In this document: positions 27,179 to 36,152 of the stretch, one piece after another | Numbering within the stretch: the first letter of the stretch is position 1 | Layout of the letters: every line of letters starts with the position of its first letter | Source: Pseudomonas sp. Root562 | GTDB lineage: Bacteria > Pseudomonadota > Gammaproteobacteria > Pseudomonadales > Pseudomonadaceae | Direction of reading: 5' to 3' | Length of the DNA: 49,766 nucleotides | Assembly: GCF_001427125.1 (NCBI RefSeq) | Contig: NZ_LMGK01000012.1 | Span: 1-49,766, forward strand | Made by a program: the position numbers and the translations under genes | The notes under the pieces: model-generated | What the model saw: the letters and a program-made list of their open reading frames with translations, nothing else | Told to the model about the DNA's origin: nothing | Database searches by the model: none

Positions 27179-27358
27179 GTCGTGATCGTTCCCACGCTCC
27201 GCGTGGGAACGCCTCCAGGGACGCTCCGCGTTCCAGCTTCAACACCTGCGCGACGCCGAACACCGTCTTGACGCGGAGCGTCACGGGCTGCATTCCCACG
27301 CGGAGCGTGGGAACGATCAGTATCGAAGTTCAACGCTGGTTTTAGGTCGTGATCGTTC
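27155..27358. repeat. Direct repeat that duplicates the RAYT 3' end
   Basis: The last RAYT codons and the following bases (from 27155) recur from 27322, with two substitutions over about 38 bp, giving a 167-bp period that includes one complete REPIN. The second copy would read IEVQRWF and stop. Confidence 0.8.
27184..27318. repeat. REPIN downstream of RAYT, copy 1
   Basis: GATCGTTCCCACGC palindromes face each other around the gttccagcttcaacacctg spacer, the same spacer as the three upstream copies. Confidence 0.85.
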
Positions 27359-27485
27359 CCACGCTCTGCGTGGGAACGCCTCCAGGAACGCTCCGCGTTC
27401 CAACTTCAACACCTGGGTGACGCCCGATACCGTCGTGACGCGGAGCGTCACAGGCTGCATTCCCACGCGGAGCGTGGGAACGATC
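27351..27485. repeat. REPIN downstream of RAYT, copy 2
   Basis: A near-identical copy of 27184-27318 with the spacer changed at one base (ttccaacttcaacacctg). It ends 14 bp before the gbcB stop, so it lies in the 3' region of the gbcB message as well. Confidence 0.85.
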
Positions 27486-27498
27486 AGTTTCGCGGCTG

Positions 27499-28599
27499 TT
27501 AGAACTCGATGCGCACGTCGCCCTTCGGCACGCTGCAGCACGACAGGATGAACCCATCGGCTTCGTCTTCTTCGGTGATCCCGCCGTTGTGCTCCATCTC
27601 CACCTCGCCACCGAGCTTCATCACCTTGCAGGTGCCGCAGATGCCCATGCCACAGGCTTTCGGGATCATCAGCCCGACTTTCGCTGCAGCGGCGTGCACG
27701 GTTTCGCCGGGGGCCACGCGAATGCTCTTGCCCGAAGTGATGAATTCCACCTGATGCAAGTCCGCGGCATCGATTTCGGGCGCATCGGCCGCTTGTTCGG
27801 CTTGCTCGACCGCATCGGCACGGGCTTCCGGTGGCGTGGCGCCGAAGGATTCCTCGTGATAACGCTTCATGTCGTAGCCGGCGTTCTCCAGCAGGCGCTT
27901 GACCGCGTTCATGTACGGGGTCGGCCCGCAGCAGAACACTTCGCGCTCGAGGAAGTCCGGGACCATCAATTCCAGCATCTTGTGGTTCAGGTAACCGCGA
28001 TAACCGGCCCAGGGCTCGCCCAGGCCGTGCTTCTCGCAGATCAGGTGCAGGCTGAAGTTGTCGATCCGCGACGCCATGTGCTCCAGCTCGCGGTGGTAGA
28101 TGATGTCTTTCGGTGAACGGGCGCTGTGGATAAAGGTCATGTCGACGTTGGCGTTGGTGTCGTAGAACCAACGCGCCATGGACATGCATGGGGTGATCCC
28201 GACGCCGCCGCTGAGGTACAGCACTTTCGGGCTCGGGAAGTCGATGGCGTTGAACAAGCCCACCGGCCCGTGCACCGCCAGTTCCTGACCTTCGTGCAGG
28301 GTGTCGTGCAGCCAGTTCGAGACCTTGCCGCCCGGCACGCGCTTGATGGTCACCGAGAAGCTGTACGGCACCGACGGCGAGCTGGAAATGGTGTACGAAC
28401 GCATGATCGGCTGGCCTTCGATCTCCAGCTCCAGGGTAACGAACTGCCCCGGCTTGAAGAAGAACATGATCGGCTGGTCGGCCATGAAACAGAAGGTGCG
28501 CACATCCCAGGTTTCCTGGATGACTTTGACGCAACGGACGATGTGTCGACCATTGGCCCAGGTCTGGGTGGTTACCGGGTTCAGGAAGTTGTTGGACAT
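27499..28599 (-). CDS. gbcB: Glycine betaine demethylase reductase subunit
   Basis: A 366-residue ferredoxin reductase. An FAD domain (about 15-120; MRSYTISSSPS), an NAD domain (about 125-240; GGVGITPCMSMARWF, FCCGPTPYM) and a C-terminal plant-type 2Fe-2S domain (about 285-366; CGMGICGTCK...SCCSVP) occur in that order. It passes electrons from NAD(P)H to GbcA. ATG 28599 gives MSNNFLNPV, the conserved start. It is divergent from gbcA across a 296-bp control region. Confidence 0.95.
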   Translation of the reverse strand: MSNNFLNPVTTQTWANGRHIVRCVKVIQETWDVRTFCFMADQPIMFFFKPGQFVTLELEIEGQPIMRSYTISSSPSVPYSFSVTIKRVPGGKVSNWLHDTLHEGQELAVHGPVGLFNAIDFPSPKVLYLSGGVGITPCMSMARWFYDTNANVDMTFIHSARSPKDIIYHRELEHMASRIDNFSLHLICEKHGLGEPWAGYRGYLNHKMLELMVPDFLEREVFCCGPTPYMNAVKRLLENAGYDMKRYHEESFGATPPEARADAVEQAEQAADAPEIDAADLHQVEFITSGKSIRVAPGETVHAAAAKVGLMIPKACGMGICGTCKVMKLGGEVEMEHNGGITEEDEADGFILSCCSVPKGDVRIEF

Positions 28600-28670
28600 G
28601 CTGATCTCCACGGCCGACTGTCGGCCTTCATGTTGGCGATTCTGCGTATAGCGCAGATCAGCCATTTACC

Positions 28671-28700
28671 TATCTGCGACATTGACATGCTTATCGCGAC
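28671..28700. promoter_or_regulatory. Paired GCGAC sites in the gbcA-gbcB control region
   Basis: TATCTGCGAC (28671-28680) and TATCGCGAC (28692-28700) have their GCGAC cores 20 bp apart, and a further GTCGC lies near 28750. Such spacing is typical of AraC-family tandem sites. GbdR is the known activator of gbc genes, so this is a candidate GbdR site. Confidence 0.4.
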
Positions 28701-28895
28701 CAGCCCGCAACTACCGGGGGTTGCGCGTCGGGAACAGATTGCACCATGTCGCCCATGGATAAGGTTCTGGCCAGCGGCGGCCCCACACTCGCCCCATACC
28801 AAGACACATTCTTTACACCTTGCGTAGCAACCGTTAGCAGTACACCTGATTAGCCACTTTCGCCGGCCACACAGAATGGCCTTGAGGATTAAACG

Positions 28896-30191
28896 ATGGA
28901 CGTCACTACTACCCTGAGCCTGGGCGATCCGCTGGAACCCGCACGCAAGGCCACCGCGCAGATGCTGCAAGAGCGTGAGCGCACGTTCTCGCTGCCGCAG
29001 CCGTTTTACTCGGACGAGCGTCTGTTTGATATCGACATGCAGGAAATCTTTCAGAAAGAGTGGTTGATCGCCGGCATGACCTGCGAAATTCCCGCCAAGG
29101 GCAACTACCTGACCCTGCAGGTTGGCAAGAATCCGATCATCGTGATCCGCGGCGCCGAAGGTGTAGTGCATGCGTTCCATAACGTCTGCCGTCACCGCGG
29201 TTCGCGCCTGTGCACCAGTGAAAAAGGCAAGGTCGCCAAACTGGTCTGCCACTACCACCAGTGGACCTACGAACTCGACGGTCGCCTGCTGTTCGCCGGC
29301 ACCGAAATGGGCGCCGACTTCGACATGAAGCAATACGGCCTCAAACCGGTGAACGTGAAAACCGCCGGCGGCTACATTTTCATCAGCCTGTCGGAGAACC
29401 CGCCGGCCATCGATGACTTCCTGTCGACGCTCAGCCATTACATGGAACCGTACGACATGGAAAACACCAAGGTGGCGATCACTACCACCTTGATGGAAAA
29501 GGCCAACTGGAAACTGGTGCTGGAAAACAACCGCGAGTGCTACCACTGCAACGCGTCGCACCCGGAACTGCTGAAAACCCTGCTGGAATGGGACGACGTC
29601 ACCGACCCGCGCGCCGACCAGGCATTCAAGGATCACGTTGCCGCTTCCGCCGCCGCCTGGGAAGCGGAAAAGATCCCTTACGCCCACGCCAGTTTCGGCC
29701 TGCGCAACCGCATCGTGCGCATGCCGCTGCTCAAGGGCACCGTATCGATGACCCTGGACGGTAAACAGGGCTGCCAAAAACTCATGGGCCGCATCAAGAA
29801 CCCGGACCTGGGCTCGATGCGCATCCTGCACCTGCCGCACTCCTGGAACCACTGCATGGGCGACCACATCATCGTGTTCACCGTGTGGCCGATCAGTGCC
29901 CAGGAAACCATGGTCACCACCAAGTGGATTGTGCACAAGGACGCGGTCGAAGGCGTGGACTACGACGTCGAGCGCATGCGCCAGGTCTGGGACGCCACCA
30001 ACGACCAGGACCGTCGCCTGGCTGAAGAGAACCAGCGCGGCATCAACTCCACCGCTTACCAGCCAGGGCCTTACTCCAAGACCTATGAGTTTGGTGTGGT
30101 GAACTTTGTGGATTGGTACAGCGAGCGCCTGTTGAGCAACCTGGGCGCCGAGCCTGCGCCATACCTCAAAGGCGTTCCTGTCCAAGGCTGA
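28896..30191 (+). CDS. gbcA: Glycine betaine demethylase, Rieske oxygenase subunit
   Basis: A 431-residue Rieske non-heme iron oxygenase that removes one methyl from glycine betaine as formaldehyde, giving dimethylglycine. Rieske ligands are C98/H100 (CRHRGSRLC) and C118/H121 (CHYHQW). The mononuclear iron histidines lie in NRECYHCNASHPEL (about 213-218). Length and motifs match the GbcA type. It is transcribed alone, away from gbcB. A REP doublet 10 bp after the stop may protect or end the message. Confidence 0.96.
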   Translation: MDVTTTLSLGDPLEPARKATAQMLQERERTFSLPQPFYSDERLFDIDMQEIFQKEWLIAGMTCEIPAKGNYLTLQVGKNPIIVIRGAEGVVHAFHNVCRHRGSRLCTSEKGKVAKLVCHYHQWTYELDGRLLFAGTEMGADFDMKQYGLKPVNVKTAGGYIFISLSENPPAIDDFLSTLSHYMEPYDMENTKVAITTTLMEKANWKLVLENNRECYHCNASHPELLKTLLEWDDVTDPRADQAFKDHVAASAAAWEAEKIPYAHASFGLRNRIVRMPLLKGTVSMTLDGKQGCQKLMGRIKNPDLGSMRILHLPHSWNHCMGDHIIVFTVWPISAQETMVTTKWIVHKDAVEGVDYDVERMRQVWDATNDQDRRLAEENQRGINSTAYQPGPYSKTYEFGVVNFVDWYSERLLSNLGAEPAPYLKGVPVQG

Positions 30192-30201
30192 CGCCACCGC
30201 C

Positions 30202-30306
30202 CCCTGTAGGGGCGAGCCTGCTCGCGATGGGCGTCAACGATGACGCTGGCAGCCTGGCACCCCGCGGGGTTCTCAGGTTAATCGCGAGCAGGCTCGCTCC
30301 TACAGG
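30202..30306. repeat. REP-type inverted repeat (GCGAGCCTGCTCGCGAT family)
   Basis: Arms cctgtaggggcgagcctgct and agcaggctcgctcctacagg enclose about 55 bp, right after gbcA. Confidence 0.85.
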
Positions 30307-30377
30307 ATTCTGTACGAAATATGATCTATTTCATTCAGAGCTATACGATCCGCGCCCTCCAGCTTTCCGCAAACAAG

Positions 30378-30930
30378 TTATCCACACCTCCACCCACAGC
30401 TATTGGGGACAAGTGTGGTTTCGCTGCAAAGTCTTTCCACAAAAGCCGAAGAAAATCCGTGACTTATCCAGAAGCGCGGATTTCAGTGATACCTGGTTGT
30501 TTTATGAACAGCCGCCCGCAAGCCGCTAAAACTCTGGCCTGCAGAGGATGGCAAACACCTTATCCACAGAAGCGCCAACAGACTTTGGGGGCAACTATTA
30601 CGCCTCTGTGGAAAAGCGCTGAAAGCCGCGATTTTTCAGGGTTTGCGAACGCTATAGGAATTAAAAACCAAAACTTGATCAATTATTAACCAGAAGCCTG
30701 AATACCGCTGTTCATAAAGCCTTCAGCGTTAAGCGAACATCTTATCCACAGAAGCGCCAACAGAGATTGGGGGCAAGTATGGGTCTCCAGTTAATAAAAA
30801 AGCGCGGTAAAACCGTAACTTATGCTGGTTATTATTTGATCTAAGGCCTGCAGCCCACGGTTTATATGGACCGTAGCGAGGGGCGAACATGTTACCCACA
30901 GAAGCGCTAACAGGGATTGTGGGTAAACAG
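30378..30930 (+). repeat. 182-bp-period repeats with DnaA-box cores
   Basis: The 9-mer TTATCCACA occurs on the plus strand at 30378, 30560 and 30742, exactly 182 bp apart each time. A degenerate TTACCCACA follows at 30892, and a partial copy at 30464. The second and third copies share GAAGCGCCAACAGA and TTGGGGGCAA after the core; the fourth has GAAGCGCTAACAGGGATTG. The remainder of the 750-bp gap between gbcA and the third rhs gene is AT-rich and has no credible gene. The 9-mer equals the DnaA-box consensus. Confidence 0.7.
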
Positions 30931-30942
30931 GATCAAACCTTG

Positions 30943-31830
30943 TTAAAAGGATTTCCTGCGCCGTGAACCACCTTCCCCCTGTCGGATCAATTGGCTGGAC
31001 CTCACCGGTTCAGCGGGCGTCTGGGCAGGGTTAAAAGTACTCATTGGAATCTCAACTGTACCGGGTACTTGCCCATTCGCAAGGGTGAGAGTGTGCTGAT
31101 TGGGCGGGGTGGGAAATGCCGTACCTTTGACCAGATTTCGAACGTTGCCTTTTACCGTCTCCCACAACGTGCCTGCGCGCAGACCATTAACAATCGCCGG
31201 GGTATATCGAACCATGGTAGCCACCGCGGATACCGTAGTAGCCACATTCGAGATATAAACGGCAGGAGCAAATTCGGCTAATTGCCCAACAGTACCTACG
31301 ATCGCCGTTGTAGATGCAACGGTACTCAATCGTGCAGCGTGCAGCATCCAGCCAGTTGCCTTGGTTCCCACCAGGTTGGTCGTTACTATTCCCGCATGCA
31401 ACGCGGTGGTGGCTGAAAGCTGTATGAGTTTGGCAAAAGCTTGTCCATATTCTCCCGAGGGATCAGTGAAATTGACCGGATCGCCCGAGCAATAGACATA
31501 GACATTCACCCCGCCCTTACCAAAAGGACTCAACCGATCCGGACTGTGAAACCGCATAAGCACCGGGTTATAGATCCGATGGCCGTTACCCAGGTGATAC
31601 CAACCGGTTGGACGTTCTTTAAGTTGCCCGTTGAAGCCCAGATGCGTACCGGCCTGACTCACGCCGCTTTGCAAGCCATAGGGGGAATAGACAAAGGGAT
31701 TGGGGCCCCCGCGGTCCAGCTCGGCGAGAACGCTTTGCTGGAGGTCGCTGGCGAGCAGCAGGGTACGGGAGTACAGCGGATCAGTTGCTGTAGAGGGTTC
31801 TACACGTCGAGTCTGGCCGGAGATGGGCAT
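30943..31830 (-). CDS. Short orphan Rhs-core protein 3 with hydrophobic tail
   Basis: A 295-residue protein. Residues 1-126 are a diverged Rhs core (ASDLQQSVLAELD, YSPYGLQSG, LMRFHSPDRLSPFGKGGVNVY, FTDPSGEYG). Residues 127-295 form a tail with long Ala/Thr/Val-rich apolar stretches (about 130-220), then a Pro-rich end and a basic terminus (GGSRRRKSF). The tail differs completely from those of the other two orphan rhs genes but has almost the same length (169 versus 165 and 167). AAGGA precedes ATG 31830 at good spacing. No neighbouring immunity-like gene; the 3' side is the DnaA-box repeat field. Confidence 0.83.
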   Translation of the reverse strand: MPISGQTRRVEPSTATDPLYSRTLLLASDLQQSVLAELDRGGPNPFVYSPYGLQSGVSQAGTHLGFNGQLKERPTGWYHLGNGHRIYNPVLMRFHSPDRLSPFGKGGVNVYVYCSGDPVNFTDPSGEYGQAFAKLIQLSATTALHAGIVTTNLVGTKATGWMLHAARLSTVASTTAIVGTVGQLAEFAPAVYISNVATTVSAVATMVRYTPAIVNGLRAGTLWETVKGNVRNLVKGTAFPTPPNQHTLTLANGQVPGTVEIPMSTFNPAQTPAEPVRSSQLIRQGEGGSRRRKSF

Positions 31831-32164
31831 TAGCAGCGTCCTTGATGAGACCAGGTAATCCGCCGCGCCCTGCCATACCCGCCTCTGGCAGGCGGTGCTG
31901 GAGAAGCGGATGCCAACTGTTAATTACCCTAACAAAACGCCGGTAATGCCGACACTATCAGTTCTGCTAGGGTCGCCCGCCACCGGGGCTCCCGCTAAAG
32001 CCGATACATCAAACAAGCCTCGCCCTTGACCTCGAATCATCGGGTGCGGTGTGATCTGGCAGGTAACGACGCTGCGAAAGCCGTTTTCAACGTAGGCGCT
32101 CATGGCGCAGCAACGCGCCAGCGGCAAGCTTGTTTTTACGGGCGATGCAGCGTGAGCTTCAACG
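31831..32164. other. Leader region of orphan rhs gene 3
   Basis: This 334-bp gap holds the rhs gene 3 leader with a perfect CCGCCT-n5-AGGCGG hairpin (about 31880-31896), the shared 18-bp dyad, and an open frame on the minus strand (31924-32103, 59 residues) without a ribosome-binding site that I do not recognise and do not call as a gene. Confidence 0.5.
31954..31971 (-). promoter_or_regulatory. 18-bp dyad ACTATCAGTTCTGCTAGG upstream of orphan rhs gene 3
   Basis: Third copy of the dyad seen at 10087-10104 and 13650-13667; it has half-sites ACTATCAG and (reverse) CCTAGCAG with a 2-bp centre. It lies 123 bp before the rhs start on the minus strand, further than in the other two genes. Confidence 0.55.
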
Positions 32165-32935
32165 TCAGCGCACCACACCTTCCTCAATCAACAATTTGAG
32201 AATCGCCTCGGCCCCGGCTTGGGCCGTCACGCCTTTGAGTACTTGCCCTCCTCCGCCACTGGCCTTGGCCGTCGCGGCTTTCATCCGGTCCGCCCCGCTT
32301 TTGGCCTTGATCACTTTCAAGCGCTTTGGTCGCGGCTTGGCCGGTTGCAGCGTGGCAACCGCCAACAATTCATCGTCGACGACTTCAACCTCATCGGCCT
32401 GCAACACCCCGCGTCGCGCAGGACCGTAGGCGCTCTGACGAGGCTTGGGCGCGGCGTTATCTACAGTCGCCAAAAACGGCAGACGTACTTTCAAGCGACG
32501 ACGCTGCCCGCGCGGCAAGGCTTGCAGCACCAGCGCCGAATCACCGTCGATGGACTCGACCTGTGCCAGCCCCACCACCAACGGCCAGCCAAGACCTTCC
32601 GCCAGCAGGAACGGCAGCATGCCCGAACCCTCGCCGGTTTCCGCCTGGCTGCCGGTCAGCACCACTTGCGCCCCCGCGTCACGCAAATAAGCGCTCAACA
32701 CCGGCAATGCATCGGCGCCTTGCGGTTGTTCCAGCACATGCAGTTGCTCAAGGCCCATGCCGAGGTAGGCGCGCAGCGCCGGCTCGGCAATATCGCCGGC
32801 ATGCAGTACCTGCAAGTTATCCCCAGCCAGTTGCAGACCCAGTTCCACCGCCCGCGCATCCTGCTCCGCACGGCGTGGCCGACCGGAGGTCGGGTGGGCG
32901 CCGATGGACACCAGGCTGATGATTTTCGTGCTCAT
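32165..32935 (-). CDS. etfB: Electron transfer flavoprotein beta subunit (dimethylglycine/sarcosine path)
   Basis: A 256-residue ETF domain protein with GSQAETGEGSGMLPFLLAEGLGWPLV, the beta-type adenine nucleotide region, and a Lys/Arg-rich stretch (RRRLKVRLPFLATV). It pairs with the upstream etfA, 15 bp away. ETF carries electrons from DgcAB to the membrane quinone pool. This is the second, pathway-specific ETF pair, not the general one. Last gene of the dgc operon. Confidence 0.88.
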   Translation of the reverse strand: MSTKIISLVSIGAHPTSGRPRRAEQDARAVELGLQLAGDNLQVLHAGDIAEPALRAYLGMGLEQLHVLEQPQGADALPVLSAYLRDAGAQVVLTGSQAETGEGSGMLPFLLAEGLGWPLVVGLAQVESIDGDSALVLQALPRGQRRRLKVRLPFLATVDNAAPKPRQSAYGPARRGVLQADEVEVVDDELLAVATLQPAKPRPKRLKVIKAKSGADRMKAATAKASGGGGQVLKGVTAQAGAEAILKLLIEEGVVR

Positions 32936-32950
32936 AACCCTTTCCTTCCC

Positions 32951-34171
32951 TTAAGCCGCATCGCGCTTGGCGTCGTTGCGGTAAGCCTCTACCGCCGCGA
33001 TCAAGGCTCGAAGAATCTCGGCGCTCTCGCCGATCACCGACAGGTCGGCCCGTTTGATCATGTCGCAGCCAGGGTCGAGGTTGATCGCCACCACCTTGTC
33101 GCAGGCACCGATGCCTTGCAGGTGCTGGATCGCCCCGGAAATACCCACCGCCACGTACACCCGCGCGGTAACCCAGGTACCTGACGCACCCACCTGGCGG
33201 TCACGGGCCATGAAGCCATCGTCCACCGCCACCCGCGAAGCACCTTCGGTGGCACCGAGCGCCGCGGCGGTCTGGTGGAACAAATCCCAATCCTTGACCC
33301 CGTTGCCGCCGGAGAAAATGAATTCGGCTTCGGCCATGGGGATCGCCGCCGGGTCCACCGCCACCGCCCCCAGATCCTCGATGCGCGAGAGACTGCGGGC
33401 GACGGTTGTGGATAACTCAACCGGCAACGCTTCGTGACGGGTTTCGCTGACCGGTTCGGCGCATTCAACGGCGGCCAGAATCAAACGCGCTAACGGGCGG
33501 GCCAAGTCTTGCAGACCGGCGCCGGCGCGGCCGATGCATTGCTCATCCTTGACCTGCCAGACACGCGTGGCCGGACGTTCGCCCAGCGCCGCGGCAAAAC
33601 GCCGACCCAATTCGCCGCCACCGCTGCGGCTGTCCGGCAGTAGCCAGTGGCGCGGATTGAACTGGTTATCCACAGCTCGCAGGCCCTGGACCCGCTGCTC
33701 CGGTGCATAACCATTGAATGCTTCGCCATCAAGCACCAGCAGGCGATCGACACCTGCGTTGGCAAACGTACTTTCCTTGTGTTCACCGAAGACCACGGCC
33801 AACACGGCGCCGTCCTTGCCGGCAAGCTGATGGGCCAGGCCCAACAAGTCGCGGTCGTGGCTGCCCAAACGGCCACCGACCATGTCCGGCACCACGCAGA
33901 TGTAGAACGCGGGCTGGGTCACTTGATGCAGCGGCAATTGCACTTCAACGGCGGCGGTGCGCTTGGCGGTCCCGCCCTGTTGAGCGCCACTGCGGTCGAT
34001 GCGCTTGATCCCGTTGGGGCCGATAAAGCCGATGCCATGGGGATTCTTGCGGATGACCCCGTTAGGCCCCATCCAGCTGTGCTGCGCCGGTTGCATGGCG
34101 GCGTGCAGCGGATGCAGACGGTTACGGGCGATCCATTCGGCACGGGGGTCGCGGCGGATAATATCGCTCAT
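32951..34171 (-). CDS. etfA: Electron transfer flavoprotein alpha subunit (dimethylglycine path)
   Basis: A 406-residue ETF alpha protein with an extended N-terminus. The C-terminal FAD-binding domain (about 280-400) shows FIFSGGNGVKDWDLF, GASGTWVTARVYVAVGISGAIQHLQGI and INLDPGCDMIKRADLSVIGE. ATG 34171 overlaps the dgcB stop by one base (TGATG), and GGAGG sits upstream, so it is translationally coupled to dgcB. It is longer than canonical EtfA (about 310) because of the N-terminal extension, typical of this catabolic subgroup. Confidence 0.9.
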   Translation of the reverse strand: MSDIIRRDPRAEWIARNRLHPLHAAMQPAQHSWMGPNGVIRKNPHGIGFIGPNGIKRIDRSGAQQGGTAKRTAAVEVQLPLHQVTQPAFYICVVPDMVGGRLGSHDRDLLGLAHQLAGKDGAVLAVVFGEHKESTFANAGVDRLLVLDGEAFNGYAPEQRVQGLRAVDNQFNPRHWLLPDSRSGGGELGRRFAAALGERPATRVWQVKDEQCIGRAGAGLQDLARPLARLILAAVECAEPVSETRHEALPVELSTTVARSLSRIEDLGAVAVDPAAIPMAEAEFIFSGGNGVKDWDLFHQTAAALGATEGASRVAVDDGFMARDRQVGASGTWVTARVYVAVGISGAIQHLQGIGACDKVVAINLDPGCDMIKRADLSVIGESAEILRALIAAVEAYRNDAKRDAA

Positions 34172-36117
34172 CAATGCACCTCCGCGGGTTCACGTTTGGC
34201 CGGCGCGGCGGGCTTGGCCGCGTCCTCTTCAAGCAGCGCATCGGCCACCAGTTCGGCGATGTCCTTGATCAGTGGCCGCGGTTCGACCACGCCCTCGAGC
34301 ATTGCCGTGCACTGTGGACAACCCACGGCCACCAGTTCGGCGCCGGTCTCGCGGATGTCTTCCATGCGCATGTCGGGAATCCGCTGCTTGCCCGGAATGT
34401 CGGTGATCGGCGCACCGCCGCCGCCGCCGCAGCAGCGCGAGCGGAAACCGGAACGTTGCATCTCTTTGACTTCAATCCCGAGCGCGCGCAGGACCTGACG
34501 TGGCGCCTCGTATTCGCCGTTGTAGCGGCCGAGGTAACACGGGTCGTGATAGGTCACGCTGTCGCCTTTGTGCTGGCCGAGATTGAGCGCGCCGGCCTCG
34601 ATGACTTCTGCCATGTAGGTGCTGTGGTGCTGCACCAGGTAGTTGCCGTCGAAGGCGCCGTATTCGTTTTTCAGCACGTGGAAGCTGTGCGGATCGCAGG
34701 TGACGATGCGGTTGAAGCTGTACTTGGCCAGGGTCTGAATGTTGCGCTTGGCCAGCAACTGGAAGGTCGCTTCATCGCCCAGACGCCGAGCCACGTCGCC
34801 GCTGTCGCGCTCTTCGAGGCCGAGTACGGCGAAGTCGATTTTCGCCGCTTTCAGCACTTTGACGAACGCGCGCAAGGTGCGCTGGTTGCGCATGTCGAAG
34901 GCGCCGTCGCCGACCCAGAACAGCACGTCGGTGGATTTCTTTTCGCTGAGCAGGTTGAGGTTCAAATCCGCCGCCCAGTTCATCCGTCCGCCCGGTGCGA
35001 AACCGCCCGGGTTGTCGGTGGCGATCAGGTTTTCCAGGACTTCGGCGCCCTTGTTCGGGGTCGCGCCCTTTTCCAGGGTCAGATGGCGCCGCATGTCGAC
35101 GATGGCGTCGACGTGCTCGATCATCATCGGGCATTCCTCGACGCAGGCGCGGCAGGTGGTGCACGACCACAGGGTTTCGGCGTCCACCAGGCCGTTGACG
35201 ATCGGTTGATGCGGATTGCCAGCGTGTTCGCCGATGGCTTTGCCTGGATAGGGGCTGCCAGCGAACTTGGCATCAGTGCCGCCAGCGAGGCCGACGACCA
35301 TGTCTTGAATTAGCTTTTTCGGGTTCAGCGGCTGTCCAGCGGCGAAGGCCGGGCACGCGGCTTCACACTTGCCGCACTGCACGCAGGCGTCGAAACCGAG
35401 TAGCTGGTTCCAGGTGAAATCCTTGGGTTTTTCCACGCCCAGTGGCGCATTCGGGTCGTTCAGGTCCAGTGGTTTCAAACCGGTGGAACGACCACCACCA
35501 AAACGCTCGGCGCGACGGTGCCAGGCCAGGTGCAGGGCACCGGCGAAGGCGTGTTTCATCGGCCCGCCCCAGGTCATGCCGAAGAACAGTTCCGACACGC
35601 CCCACAACACGCCGACACCAAGAATCGCCGCCAACAGCCAGCCACCGAAGTTTTCCGGGAGGATCCCGGCCACCGGCAGGGTCAGCAGGAAGAACGAGGC
35701 CGAGAACGCCAGCAGGCTTTTCGGCAGGCGCATCCACGGGCCTTTCGACAGGCGCGAAGGTGGATTGCGCCGACGCAGGTAAACGAAGATCGCGCCGACG
35801 AACATCACCGCCGACATCAACAACAAGGCATAACCGAGGATGCGGTTATGCAGACCGAAACCGTGCACCACAATCGCCAGCACGATCGACGCCACCGCGC
35901 CGCCGGCCGTGGCGACGTGGGTGTTGGCGATGTACTTGTCCCGCGCGACGACGTGGTGCAAGTCGACCATGTAACGCTTGGGCATGGCGAACAGACCGCC
36001 GATCAGGTCGACCTTCGAGGCTCGGCCCCGGCGCCACATGGCTACCCGCCGCAACGCGCCGAGAACCGCGAGGCCCAGGGCAGCGAACAACAGGATTGGA
36101 AGAAGGGTGTTCAACAT
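34171..36117 (-). CDS. dgcB: Dimethylglycine demethylase subunit B (Fe-S membrane protein)
   Basis: A 648-residue protein. N-terminal membrane spans (about 1-190, with LPILLFAALGLAVLGAL and later segments) are followed by two ferredoxin clusters (CVQCGKCEAACP and CTTCRACVEECP) and two CCG-type heterodisulfide-reductase domains (HDPCYLGRYN and RCCGGGGG). It relays electrons from DgcA toward ETF or quinone. ATG 36117 is chosen because the upstream extension runs into the REPIN. It follows dgcA after 156 bp, where a REPIN sits. Confidence 0.94.
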   Translation of the reverse strand: MLNTLLPILLFAALGLAVLGALRRVAMWRRGRASKVDLIGGLFAMPKRYMVDLHHVVARDKYIANTHVATAGGAVASIVLAIVVHGFGLHNRILGYALLLMSAVMFVGAIFVYLRRRNPPSRLSKGPWMRLPKSLLAFSASFFLLTLPVAGILPENFGGWLLAAILGVGVLWGVSELFFGMTWGGPMKHAFAGALHLAWHRRAERFGGGRSTGLKPLDLNDPNAPLGVEKPKDFTWNQLLGFDACVQCGKCEAACPAFAAGQPLNPKKLIQDMVVGLAGGTDAKFAGSPYPGKAIGEHAGNPHQPIVNGLVDAETLWSCTTCRACVEECPMMIEHVDAIVDMRRHLTLEKGATPNKGAEVLENLIATDNPGGFAPGGRMNWAADLNLNLLSEKKSTDVLFWVGDGAFDMRNQRTLRAFVKVLKAAKIDFAVLGLEERDSGDVARRLGDEATFQLLAKRNIQTLAKYSFNRIVTCDPHSFHVLKNEYGAFDGNYLVQHHSTYMAEVIEAGALNLGQHKGDSVTYHDPCYLGRYNGEYEAPRQVLRALGIEVKEMQRSGFRSRCCGGGGGAPITDIPGKQRIPDMRMEDIRETGAELVAVGCPQCTAMLEGVVEPRPLIKDIAELVADALLEEDAAKPAAPAKREPAEVH

Positions 36118-36152
36118 AGGTGTTGCTCCCAAAGACACGGGGTCTGGCCGAA

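Noticed and set aside
26189..27485. Regularly repeated units that look like a CRISPR array
   Set aside because: Units are over 100 bp, internally palindromic and belong to a dispersed REPIN family; there are no unique spacers of constant length and no cas genes.
28581..30197. A 538-residue open frame antisense to gbcA
   Set aside because: Complete overlap with the Rieske oxygenase gene, no recognisable domain.
30378..30930. Chromosomal origin (oriC) because of DnaA boxes
   Set aside because: No dnaA, dnaN, rpmH or gidA/parAB neighbours, no AT-rich 13-mers in the expected arrangement, and the boxes follow a 182-bp repeat rather than an origin layout.
31924..32103. A 59-residue frame upstream of rhs gene 3
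   Set aside because: No ribosome-binding site, no recognised homology, and it runs through the shared 18-bp dyad.
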